Shown piece by piece: positions 17,240 through 24,927 of a DNA stretch of 64,000 nucleotides (position 1 is its first letter; each line of letters opens with the position of its first letter). This DNA comes from Caulobacteraceae bacterium PMMR1. Its GTDB lineage: Bacteria; Pseudomonadota; Alphaproteobacteria; Caulobacterales; Caulobacteraceae. The position numbers and the translations under genes were made by a program. The stretch covers positions 310,001-374,000 of the forward strand of contig JPOM01000001.1 of assembly GCA_000733915.1 (NCBI GenBank), given 5' to 3'. The notes beneath the pieces were generated by a model. It saw nothing but the letters and a program-made list of their open reading frames with translations, was not told the origin of the DNA and ran no database searches.

Positions 17240-17913
17240 CGGGTCAGGTCCGGCGGCTGCAGGCGATCGCGGAGCGGCTTAGGCGGGAGGCGCGCGTTCC
17301 CGCAAGGCCCGACCTGCCGGCGCTTTGGTTCGTGACCGATCCGGCCAGGACCCCCGATCCGGTGCGCCTCGCCCACGCCCTGCCGGCGGGTGCGGGCCTG
17401 ATCCACCGGGGCTTCGGGCGGGCGGCGGCGGAAGCGGAGGCGCAGGCCCTGGCCGAGGTCGCCCGGCGGCGGAACCTGGTGCTGCTGATCGGGGCGGACG
17501 CGGCGCTGGCGGCGCGGACCGGCGCGGATGGCGTGCACCTGCCCGAGCGACTCGCGCCCGAGCTGCCGCGCCTGCGCGCGCGCTTCCCGCGGTGGATTCT
17601 GACGCTTGCGGCGCACAGCCCGGCGGCCCTAGCGAAGGCTCAGGACCTCGGCGCGGACGCGGCGCTGCTGTCGGTGGTGTTCGCGAGCCGCAGCGCCTCG
17701 GCCGCAAGGGTGCGGCCGCTCGGCCCCCTTCGCCTGGCGCAGATGGCCCGTCACGCGCGCACGCCCGTGATCGCCCTGGGCGGCGTCAGCGCGCGCACGG
17801 CGCCGCGACTACTCGGGACCGGCGTTGCGGGCTTGGCCGCCGTGGACGCCTTTAGAACTGGAACAGGGTTTCCAGATGCACCCGGGGATTGTTGTCCTCC
17901 GGAGCGATCTTAG
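17227..17913 (+). CDS. ThiE-like thiamine phosphate synthase family protein
   Basis: 228 residues from a GTG that overlaps the start of the divergent yggS. The barrel signature is present: Leu-Trp-Phe-Val-Thr-Asp-Pro, Gly-Ala-Asp-Gly-Val-His-Leu-Pro-Glu, Ala-Ala-His-Ser, and Pro-Val-Ile-Ala-Leu-Gly-Gly-Val-Ser. The Gly-Leu-Ala-Ala-Val-Asp-Ala-Phe ending matches ThiE/TenI proteins. After that the frame continues ~18 residues into sequence antisense to ntrZ, an unusual tail. The motif Ala-Ser-Arg-Ser-Ala-Ser replaces the usual Thr-x-Thr-Lys region, so TMP synthase activity is uncertain. No other thiamine gene or TPP riboswitch is nearby. Confidence 0.72.
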   Translation: MRGATGQVRRLQAIAERLRREARVPARPDLPALWFVTDPARTPDPVRLAHALPAGAGLIHRGFGRAAAEAEAQALAEVARRRNLVLLIGADAALAARTGADGVHLPERLAPELPRLRARFPRWILTLAAHSPAALAKAQDLGADAALLSVVFASRSASAARVRPLGPLRLAQMARHARTPVIALGGVSARTAPRLLGTGVAGLAAVDAFRTGTGFPDAPGDCCPPERS

Positions 17914-18274
17914 GGGCCTGCTGCAGGTACTTGTTGCCCACGCCCACGCTGCCGCCGATCTTCAGCTGCGGGCTGAGGCGGAAGTAGGCGCCGGCGTCGA
18001 CGTCCTTCCACTGCATGTCGCGGCCGACAGGCTGCTGCATGTCGAGCTTCAGGCTCCAGCGGCCCTTGGGCTGGTACTGGAGCGTCTTTTGCTGGCCCTG
18101 CAGGGTCCAGGGCTGGGCCTGGTTGGGCGCGACGTTCAGCGGCGCGGCCACGGTCACCACCTGGGCATGGGCGTTGGACGCCGCCGCGAAGGCGAACGCG
18201 CCAAAGACCCCGACCAGGATCCCGCGAACGAACATGACGACCCCAACTGCGCGGGCCGCACCTGCGCCCCGCAT
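17852..18274 (-). CDS. ntrZ: NtrZ-like periplasmic regulator of the NtrY kinase
   Basis: 140 residues from the ATG at 18274, chosen because TGGAGG lies six bases upstream; a second ATG at 18235 would give a shorter signal peptide. A signal peptide ends Ala-Asn-Ala-His-Ala. The mature part has Gly-Arg-Trp-Ser-Leu-Lys-Leu-Asp, Gln-Pro-Val-Gly-Arg-Asp, Asp-Ala-Gly-Ala-Tyr-Phe-Arg-Leu-Ser-Pro and a Val-His-Leu-Glu-Thr-Leu-Phe-Gln-Phe end, all typical of the Caulobacterales NtrZ family. In Caulobacter NtrZ restrains NtrY and affects the PTS-Ntr/(p)ppGpp network, so its presence in the same window as ptsP is notable. Its end is antisense to the ThiE-like tail. Confidence 0.8.
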   Translation of the reverse strand: MRGAGAARAVGVVMFVRGILVGVFGAFAFAAASNAHAQVVTVAAPLNVAPNQAQPWTLQGQQKTLQYQPKGRWSLKLDMQQPVGRDMQWKDVDAGAYFRLSPQLKIGGSVGVGNKYLQQAPKIAPEDNNPRVHLETLFQF

Positions 18275-18531
18275 CGAACGCCTCCATAGAAGGACAAGGA
18301 TGTTTCCGGTCAATGACCGAAGCACGCGTCTGGCTCCATTCCTCACCCGCGACCTCGCGCCTGTGGCGAATCGGCCACGCGATTCCACTTGGGACCGGGC
18401 GGGAGCCTGAGTATACGTCGCGCTTCGCCGCACTGGGCGCGCCGTGGGCGCAGGCCTGGTCGTAAGGGGGGCGGCGGCCGCAGGCGCGCAGCGCGCGCCT
18501 CGGCTCAAGGTGTGTGGAGAGAGACGTGTCT

Positions 18532-19038
18532 ATGTCGATCGTGCGTGGCGCCCCGGTTTCAATCCTGGCGGCGATCTTGGCGGCGGCGCTGGCGACGACG
18601 GGATGCGCGAGCCGCGGCTCGGGCGCGTCCTCCTCGGGCGGCGGCTTCTCGATCTTCGGCATCGGCCGGACCAGCGCGCCGGCCCGACCCGCGACGGTTC
18701 CCGCCGGGCTCGGCGTGAACAGCTATCTCTGGCGCGCGGCGCTGGACACCCTGGCGTTCATGCCGCTGCAGTCCGCCGACCCGTTCGGCGGCGTGATCAT
18801 CACCGACTGGTACACCAACCCCGAAAAGCCGGACGAGCGCTTCAAGGCCACCGTCTACATCCTCGACACGCGGCTTCGCGCCGACGGCCTGAACGTCACC
18901 GTGTTCAAGCAGGTGCGCGACGCCCAGGGCCAGTGGGTGAACGCCGAGGTCGCCGGCCAGACCGAGATCGACATCGAAAACGCGATCCTGACCCGCGCCC
19001 GCCAGCTCCGCCTGTCCAACCTCAACGACCGCGGCTGA
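18532..19038 (+). CDS. DUF3576 lipoprotein
   Basis: 168 residues from the ATG at 18532 (a GTG 18 bases upstream is in frame), with GGAGAGAG in front. The signal peptide ends in a lipobox Ala-Thr-Thr-Gly-Cys, so it should be lipidated. A Ser/Gly linker follows, then the DUF3576 block: Gly-Val-Asn-Ser-Tyr-Leu-Trp-Arg-Ala-Ala-Leu-Asp-Thr-Leu, Pro-Phe-Gly-Gly-Val-Ile-Ile-Thr-Asp-Trp-Tyr. The family is widespread in Alphaproteobacteria and has no assigned function; an outer-membrane location is likely. It diverges from ntrZ across ~257 bases. Confidence 0.92.
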   Translation: MSIVRGAPVSILAAILAAALATTGCASRGSGASSSGGGFSIFGIGRTSAPARPATVPAGLGVNSYLWRAALDTLAFMPLQSADPFGGVIITDWYTNPEKPDERFKATVYILDTRLRADGLNVTVFKQVRDAQGQWVNAEVAGQTEIDIENAILTRARQLRLSNLNDRG

Positions 19039-19050
19039 CGCGCCTCGGCC

Positions 19051-19833
19051 TCAGCTCTTGGTCGGGGGCTGCGGCCGGGTGAAGACCCAGTCCTCGGCCG
19101 AGGACTGGTCCGGCTGGAAGCGGTAGCCGTCGAGGTCGAAGGCCTTCAGGTCCTCGGCCCGCTCGATCCGGTTGACGATCGCATAGCGCGCCATCCTCCC
19201 GCGCGCGACCTTGGCGTAGAGCGCCAGGTTGCGGACCAGGCCGTCCTTCTCCTGCTTGAAATGGCAGGTCGCCAGCGGCCGCTTCAGCGCCTTGACGTCC
19301 ACGCCGCCGAAATACTCCCGGCTGGCGAGGTTCACGACCGTCGGGTCGGCGTGGCCCTCGCCGGCCTTGCGGATCGCCTTGGCCAGGCGATCGCCCCAGA
19401 ACGCGTAAAGGCTGGCGCCCCGCGGGGTCGCAAGCCGCACGCCCATCTCCAGGCGGTAGGGCTGGATCGCGTCCAGCGGCCGCAGCAGGCCGTAAAGCCC
19501 TGACAGGATGCGAAGGTGCGCCTGGGCGAAGGCGAGGTCCTCGGCGCTGAGCGAGCGCGCGTCCAGCCCCTCGTAGACGTCGCCGGCGAAGGCCAGGGCG
19601 GCGGGCACGGCCTCGGGCGAGCCGGCGGGATCGAAGGCCTTGAACCGCGCGACGTTCAGCTCGGCCAGCTTGTCGGAGATGCCCATCAGCCGCTTCAGGT
19701 CGGCCGCCTTCAGCCGGCGCGCCACGCGCGCGAGCGCGGCCGCCTCCTTGCCGAACGCGGGCTCGGTGATGGGCAGCCCCGGCGGGGGCGGGGCGAAGTC
19801 GAGCGTCTTGGCGGGGGAGAGGAGCAGGATCAC
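19051..19833 (-). CDS. yaaA: Peroxide stress protein YaaA
   Basis: 260 residues from a GTG start. It begins Met-Ile-Leu-Leu-Leu-Ser-Pro-Ala-Lys-Thr-Leu-Asp-Phe, and contains Leu-Met-x-Ile-Ser-Asp-Lys-Leu-Ala, Phe-Ala-Gly-Asp-Val-Tyr, Leu-Ser-Gly-Leu-Tyr-Gly-Leu-Leu-Arg-Pro-Leu-Asp, and Asn-Leu-Ala-Ser-Arg-Glu-Tyr. These are diagnostic of the YaaA (DUF328) family. In E. coli YaaA limits iron-driven DNA damage during peroxide stress. It converges with the DUF3576 gene, with 12 bases between. Confidence 0.95.
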   Translation of the reverse strand: MILLLSPAKTLDFAPPPPGLPITEPAFGKEAAALARVARRLKAADLKRLMGISDKLAELNVARFKAFDPAGSPEAVPAALAFAGDVYEGLDARSLSAEDLAFAQAHLRILSGLYGLLRPLDAIQPYRLEMGVRLATPRGASLYAFWGDRLAKAIRKAGEGHADPTVVNLASREYFGGVDVKALKRPLATCHFKQEKDGLVRNLALYAKVARGRMARYAIVNRIERAEDLKAFDLDGYRFQPDQSSAEDWVFTRPQPPTKS

Positions 19834-19867
19834 GGCTTGGCCCGATGTGGGAAGCTCCGCCCCGCCG

Positions 19868-21001
19868 TCAAGCTGGCGTCCGCTCCAGGAAGCCGGCCAG
19901 CAGCGCCACGACCGCGCGGTTGTGCTCTTCCAGGCCGATGGTGATGCGCAGGTGGTCGGGCAGGCCGTAGTTGGCGACGCCGCGGGTCAGATAGCCGTGC
20001 CGGGCCAGGTGCGCCTCCGCCTCCGCCGCGGTGCGGCCGGGCTCGCGCGGGAACCCCGCCAGCACGAAGTTGGCCTGGGAGGGCACGACCTCCAGCCCCA
20101 GGCCGCCCAGCTGCTGCGCCAGCCAGGGCCGCCATCGCGCCACGTGCTCGAAGGATCGCGCCTGGAAGGCGTCGTCGGCCAGGGCCGCGACCGCGGCGGC
20201 CTGGGCGGGGATGGAGGTGTTGAAGGGCGGGCGGATGCGGTCGAAGGCGTCCGCGACGTGCGGGGGACAGTAGGCCCAGCCGACGCGCAGGGCCGCCAGG
20301 CCGTGCAGCTTGGAGAAGGTGCGCGTGACCACGACGTTTTCAGCCCGGCGCGCCAGCTCCAGCCCGCTCTCGAAGCGCGGGTCGTCGGCGAACTCGGCAT
20401 AGGCCTCGTCGAGCACCAGCAGGGTCGCGGGCGGCAGGGCGGCGTGCAGCGCGCGCACCGCCTCGCCGGTCAGGAAGGTGCCGGTCGGGTTGGCCGGCTG
20501 GGTGATGAACACGAGCCGCGTCCGCCCATCCACCTGCTCAAGGATCGACTCCGGCGAGATGCGATAGTCCGGCTCCTCGGCGAGCCGCACGTCGCCCTGG
20601 CTGGCGCGCGCGCCGATCGCATAGGCGGCGAAGCCGTAGCGGCCCATGACGATGTTGTCGCCGGGCTCCAGGAACAGCTGGTTGAGCAGGTGCAGGCACT
20701 CGTCGGTGCCGTCGCCGAAGACCAGGCGCTCGGGCTCCAGCGCGTACTTGGCCGAGATCGCGGCGCGCAGCGCCGTGGCCCGGCTGTCGGGGTAGATGTT
20801 CAGCGTGTCTGCGGCGGCGAGGAAGGCGTCCCGCGCCTTGGGGCTGCAGCCCAAGATGTTCTCGTTGGACGACAGCTTGATTGGGTGGGCGATCCCCTCC
20901 GCCTTCGCCTTGCCGGGCTTGTAGGCCACGATGTCCAGGATGCCGGGCTTGGGTTCAGGGCGCGGGGCGGGCGCGCGTTCGGCGGTCAGGGCGAGGGACA
21001 T
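19868..21001 (-). CDS. hisC: Histidinol-phosphate aminotransferase
   Basis: 377 residues, normal for HisC. Key blocks are Lys-Leu-Ser-Ser-Asn-Glu-Asn, Tyr-Pro-Asp-Ser-Arg, Phe-Gly-Asp-Gly-Thr-Asp-Glu, Gln-Pro-Ala-Asn-Pro-Thr-Gly-Thr, Asp-Glu-Ala-Tyr-Ala-Glu-Phe, and Thr-Phe-Ser-Lys-Leu-His-Gly-Leu with the PLP lysine. The enzyme converts imidazole-acetol phosphate to histidinol phosphate and can also transaminate aromatic keto acids. The adjacent chorismate mutase gene suggests such a dual role. The gene is preceded by a 3 x 14-bp tandem repeat. Confidence 0.94.
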   Translation of the reverse strand: MSLALTAERAPAPRPEPKPGILDIVAYKPGKAKAEGIAHPIKLSSNENILGCSPKARDAFLAAADTLNIYPDSRATALRAAISAKYALEPERLVFGDGTDECLHLLNQLFLEPGDNIVMGRYGFAAYAIGARASQGDVRLAEEPDYRISPESILEQVDGRTRLVFITQPANPTGTFLTGEAVRALHAALPPATLLVLDEAYAEFADDPRFESGLELARRAENVVVTRTFSKLHGLAALRVGWAYCPPHVADAFDRIRPPFNTSIPAQAAAVAALADDAFQARSFEHVARWRPWLAQQLGGLGLEVVPSQANFVLAGFPREPGRTAAEAEAHLARHGYLTRGVANYGLPDHLRITIGLEEHNRAVVALLAGFLERTPA

Positions 21002-21020
21002 GGGCCGGGCTCGGGGACGG

Positions 21021-21062
21021 GTGCGGGTCTCAGGGTGCGGGTCTCAGGGGGCGGGTATCAGG
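21021..21062. repeat. Three 14-bp tandem repeats between the aroQ-type gene and hisC
   Basis: Two identical copies of GTGCGGGTCTCAGG (21021-21034, 21035-21048) are followed by a third with two changes (21049-21062). They lie 20-61 bases upstream of the hisC ATG, in the gap after the chorismate mutase stop. They are non-coding on the hisC strand and could vary in copy number by slippage. Confidence 0.8.
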
Positions 21063-21097
21063 GTGAAAGCGGCGGGCCGGGCGCGGACCCGGCCGGA

Positions 21098-21913
21098 TCA
21101 GAGGTCGAACGCCGCTGGCGCCGCTCCGATCACGCCGCTCAGGCGTCCCGGGGCCGCGCGCGCCAGCCGCTCGTCCGTCGGCTGCACATAGCCCGCAAGG
21201 GTCAGGAGCTTCAAGCCGCCCCCCTCCGCCAGGAGCTCGGCGGCGAGGCCCGCGACGGAGAGGCGCGCAATCAAGGCCGAGGTCGGACCGGGGTCGTCGG
21301 CCACGAACAGGGTCTCGTCCCCCCCGGAGGGCTCCACCTCGACCTGCGCCACCGCCAGGGCCGCCGGCGGGCCCCAGGCCTGCAGGCAGGGCAGGACGGC
21401 GAAGACCCGGAGCTGAGGCTGGGCGAGCAGGCGCGCCCACCAGGCGCTCCCGGGCTCCAGCGCCAGCACGGCCACGCCGCCCGGCCGTTGCGCCGCGGCC
21501 AGGGCGAGCTCGGGGCTGGCGACCTCCGTCAGGGGCGGCGCCGCGCCGAAGCGCCCCCGCGCCAGCTCCACCGTGCGGCCGGCCGCCTTGCCGCCCCAGA
21601 CGCTGAGCTGGAAGGGGCCCTGCAGCATCAGGCTTTCGGCCATCAGCTCGCGCCATACGCGCACGACCAGGCCCGGCGTCGCGCCCCGGCGCGGCTGGGC
21701 CAGCAGGCGGCGGAGCACCTGGCTCTCCCGGGCGGGACGCAGGCCGAAGCCGACTTGGCCGCTGGCGCGCTTGGCCTCGGCCACGGCCCGGGCCAGGGCC
21801 GCGCGCTCGTCGAGCAGGGTCAGGAGGTCGGTGTCGATCGCGTCGATGCGCGCCCGCACCGCCTCCAGCGAAGGCGGCGCGTCCTCAGGAGCGTCATTCG
21901 GGTGGTCGAACAT
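21098..21913 (-). CDS. Chorismate mutase (AroQ type) with extra C-terminal domain
   Basis: 271 residues. Residues ~15-95 form an AroQ helical chorismate mutase: Val-Arg-Ala-Arg-Ile-Asp-Ala-Ile-Asp, Leu-Leu-Asp-Glu-Arg-Ala-Ala-Leu-Ala, then Arg-Pro-Ala-Arg-Glu-Ser-Gln-Val-Leu. The remaining ~175 residues look like a degenerate prephenate-dehydratase or periplasmic-binding fold, without the Thr-Arg-Phe motif needed for dehydratase activity. The mutase converts chorismate to prephenate for Phe/Tyr synthesis. It stands 96 bases upstream of hisC on the same strand, so the two probably form an aromatic/histidine amino-acid unit. Confidence 0.85.
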   Translation of the reverse strand: MFDHPNDAPEDAPPSLEAVRARIDAIDTDLLTLLDERAALARAVAEAKRASGQVGFGLRPARESQVLRRLLAQPRRGATPGLVVRVWRELMAESLMLQGPFQLSVWGGKAAGRTVELARGRFGAAPPLTEVASPELALAAAQRPGGVAVLALEPGSAWWARLLAQPQLRVFAVLPCLQAWGPPAALAVAQVEVEPSGGDETLFVADDPGPTSALIARLSVAGLAAELLAEGGGLKLLTLAGYVQPTDERLARAAPGRLSGVIGAAPAAFDL

Positions 21914-21979
21914 GGCCTCAGCGTAAGACCATGCCCCGAAACCGGCGACAAGACCGTTCGCTGCGCAAGGATATTGCGC

Positions 21980-23028
21980 TCAGGCGCGGCGGGGGACGGC
22001 GGCCCAGTAGTCGAGGTCCAAGATGACCTCCGGCGAATACCTGCCCGCCGCGTCCTTGTCCGGGAAATCCTGGCAGGGCCGGTCCCGGGTCGCCACCGTG
22101 CGCAGTCGCAGCGCCCCGGCGCTCTCGCTGAGCTCGGCCTTGTCCAGGATTTCGGACCAGGCGAAGACCGTGCCGCCGGCGAAAAACGGGTTCACGTGCC
22201 GCCCGGCGTTCAGGCCCAAGATCAGCCCGGCGTTCTGCAGCCCGTTGAAGGACAGCGCTTTGGCGGTCGAAATCACCACGCCGCCATAGACGAGCCGCCG
22301 GCCGGAGGGGTCCTTGGCGCGCTCGAAGGCGTTGAAGTGCACCTTGGCGGTGTTCTGATAGAGCCGCGTGGCGAGCTGGTGCTCGGCCTCCTCGATCGCC
22401 ATGCCGTCGACGTGGTCGATGCGCTCGCCCACGGCATAGTCCTCCAGCGCGTGCGCCGCGCCGGCGAGGGCGACGTCGTAGCCGGCGAAATCCAGGCCTT
22501 CGGGGATCACGAGGTCTGAGCGCGCCACCGCGGCGGCGAGCTTTGGCGTGTGCTCGCGGGGGCGGGCGCTTCGGGGTCGCGCTTGCGCACCAGCACCCAG
22601 CGCACATAGCTCAGCACCGGCGCGCCGTCCTGATCCCGCCCGGTGGTGCGCACATAGACGACGCCCGACTGGCGGTTCGAGGTCTCCTTCAGTCCAATCA
22701 CCTCTGAGGAAGCGCTGAGGGTGTCGCCGGGGTAGACCGCCTTCAGCCAGCGCCCTTCGGCGTAGCCGAGGTTTGCGACCGCGTTCAGCGAGACGTCGGC
22801 CACCGTCTTGCCGAACACGGTATGGAAGACGAGCAGCGGGTCGAGGGGCGCCTGGGGCAGTCCGCACGCCTGGGCGAAGGGGTCCGACGAGAACAGCGCA
22901 AAGCGCGCGCCGGTCAGGGCCGTGTAGAGCGCCTGGTCGCCCTCGGTGAGCGTGCGGGGCGTGGCGTGCGACAGGGTCTCGCCGAGGCGGAAGTCCTCGA
23001 AGAAGCGGCCAGGGTCGGTCTTGCTCAT
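21980..23028 (-). pseudogene. mch: Mesaconyl-CoA hydratase (MaoC double hot-dog), interrupted by a frameshift
   Basis: The first ~160 codons from the ATG at 23028 are the N-terminal hot-dog: Phe-Phe-Glu-Asp-Phe-Arg-Leu-Gly, Val-Phe-Gly-Lys-Thr-Val, Ala-Val-Ala-Asn-Leu-Gly-Tyr-Ala. A one-base loss in the G5 run at 22558-22562 shifts the frame, and the second hot-dog continues (Asp-His-Val-Asp-Gly-Met, Glu-Ala-Glu-His-Gln, Tyr-Gly-Gly-Val-Val-Ile) to the TGA at 21980. Restored, the protein has ~349 residues, the usual size of mesaconyl-CoA hydratase. This enzyme interconverts mesaconyl-CoA and beta-methylmalyl-CoA in the ethylmalonyl-CoA pathway. The break may be a sequencing error. Confidence 0.8.
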
Positions 23029-23145
23029 GGGCGCCAGGGTTCAGCACAGCCCCTGGGGCGCGGCAAGCGCTTCCCCGCCCTGCCGCGGCCCGCTAATCAG
23101 GCGGGAGTAGGGCCCTTGAGGCAAGGGCGAGGCGGGGGGCGAGAC

Positions 23146-24723
23146 ATGCGGCGGTTCGGGGCGGGGATCATCGGGGCGGCGGTCCTCGGGGCGGCGGCGC
23201 TGGCTGGCGTCGCTCGGGCTGCGCCGGTGCAGGTGCGGGTCGAGGCCGGGGCGCTGAAGGGCGCCCGCGAGGGCGCGGCCACCGTGTTCCGCGGCATTCC
23301 CTATGCGGCCCCGCCGGTGGGTCCGCTGCGCTGGCGCCCGCCCGAACCCGCCGCGCCCTGGACTGGCGTGCGCCCCGCCGAGGCCTTCGGCGCCGCCTGC
23401 CCCCAGCCGCACACCGCCTACAATAGAGTGCGGGAGGCGCAGTCGGAGGACTGCCTGTTCCTGAACGTCTGGACCCCGGCTGCCGCGCCGGCGAGCGCCA
23501 AGCTGCCCGTCATGGTCTGGGTGCACGGGGGCGGCTACGTCACCGGCTCCGGCGCCCACCCGGCCTACGGCGGCCAGGCCTTCGCGCGGGACGGCGTCAT
23601 CCTGGTGACGCTCAACTATCGCCTGGGCGCGCTCGGCTTCTTCGCCCATCCGGCCCTGACCAAGGAGGCCGGCCCGGATCAGCCGCTCGGCGACTACGGC
23701 CTGATGGACCAGGTCGCAGCTCTTGGCTGGGTGAAGCGCAACATCGCGGCCTTCGGCGGCGATCCCTCCAACGTGACCCTGTTTGGCGAGAGCGCCGGGG
23801 GCGGCGCGGTGCTCGCCCTTCTGGCCGCGCCCTCCGCCCGGGGCCTCTTCGCCAAGGCCATCGTGGAGAGCGGGCCGGGGTTCAACATCCCCGCGACCCT
23901 GACCGCCAAGGAGGCGCAGGGAGCGGCTCTGGCGGCCCGCGCGGGCGCGCCCGCCGACGCCACCGCCGCGCAGCTTCGCGCGCTTGCGGCCGAAAGCCTG
24001 CTGCCAGCGGGCGAGAGCGTGAGCTGGGGGCCGATCGTGGACGGCCGCTTCCTGCCCGTCCCCGTCGAGGCGGCGTTCGCCACCGGCAAGGCTTGGCGCG
24101 GGCCGCTCATCATCGGGACCAACACCGACGAGGGCTCGCTGCTGAGCGGGGGCGCCTATAGCGATGCGCCCAAGCTCATCCGCCTGGCTCTGGGGCCCGA
24201 CGTCGCGGCCCTGCGCGCCGCCTACGCGGCCGAAAATAATGGCGCGGAGCTGAAGAGCGAGGCGGACTTCGACCGGCTGATGTTCGCCGACTTCGTGTTC
24301 GGCGCGCCCTCGCGCTGGTTCGCCGGCCAGGCGTCCAGGACCGCGCCCGCCTGGCTCTACCGCTTCGGCTATGTGCCGGCCGCGCACCGGGCGGAGGCGC
24401 CGGGCGCCTGGCATTCCGCCGAGATCCCCTATGTCTTCGACACCCTGGAGGCTGCGCGCGGAACCGCGCCCCCGCCGCAGGACCAGAAGGTCGCCGACCG
24501 GATGCACAGCTGCTGGGTCGCCTTCGCCAAGTCCGGCGCGCCCGCCTGCCGCGGCGGTCCGGCCTGGCCGGCCTATGCGCCCGAGCGCGACCCGCTGCTT
24601 CTCGTGACGGAGACCGGCGAGGCGGAGATCGCCACCGGCTATCGCAAGGGGCCCTGGGACGTGATCACGCGCTCGGTGATGAGCCGCTTCGCCGGCCTGC
24701 TCGGCCTGCCGGCGAGGCGCTGA
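23146..24723 (+). CDS. Secreted type B carboxylesterase
   Basis: 525 residues from the ATG at 23146. A signal peptide ends Gly-Val-Ala-Arg-Ala-Ala. The alpha/beta-hydrolase core shows Tyr-Ala-x-Pro-Pro-Val-Gly-Pro-Leu-Arg-Trp, Glu-Asp-Cys-Leu-Phe-Leu-Asn-Val-Trp, the oxyanion loop His-Gly-Gly-Gly-Tyr, and the nucleophile elbow Gly-Glu-Ser-Ala-Gly-Gly. The acid lies in Asn-Thr-Asp-Glu-Gly and the His in Ala-Trp-His-Ser-Ala-Glu. It hydrolyses esters in the periplasm or outside. The co-directional aldehyde dehydrogenase and feruloyl-CoA synthase downstream raise the possibility of hydroxycinnamate esters as substrates. Confidence 0.92.
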   Translation: MRRFGAGIIGAAVLGAAALAGVARAAPVQVRVEAGALKGAREGAATVFRGIPYAAPPVGPLRWRPPEPAAPWTGVRPAEAFGAACPQPHTAYNRVREAQSEDCLFLNVWTPAAAPASAKLPVMVWVHGGGYVTGSGAHPAYGGQAFARDGVILVTLNYRLGALGFFAHPALTKEAGPDQPLGDYGLMDQVAALGWVKRNIAAFGGDPSNVTLFGESAGGGAVLALLAAPSARGLFAKAIVESGPGFNIPATLTAKEAQGAALAARAGAPADATAAQLRALAAESLLPAGESVSWGPIVDGRFLPVPVEAAFATGKAWRGPLIIGTNTDEGSLLSGGAYSDAPKLIRLALGPDVAALRAAYAAENNGAELKSEADFDRLMFADFVFGAPSRWFAGQASRTAPAWLYRFGYVPAAHRAEAPGAWHSAEIPYVFDTLEAARGTAPPPQDQKVADRMHSCWVAFAKSGAPACRGGPAWPAYAPERDPLLLVTETGEAEIATGYRKGPWDVITRSVMSRFAGLLGLPARR

Positions 24724-24927
24724 GCCCTGGCCTTTTCCGGGCGTTTGCCGGCCGCGGGTCCTGGGCGCCGGTCCGAGCGGCGCTCACGTCCCGATTCGCC
24801 CTTCCCACCTGATCGCCGATCACTAGAATGAGCGGCGAGAAGGCGGGCCCGGACGCGCGGCGTCCTGGGACCCGCCCGTGGGATGCCAAACCGTTTCGCC
24901 CCGCCCGCGACCCAAGGGAGACCCGCC

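Noticed and set aside
17200-17260. TPP riboswitch upstream of the ThiE-like gene
   Set aside because: The gene start overlaps yggS, and no CTGAGA or related thi-box sequence is present.
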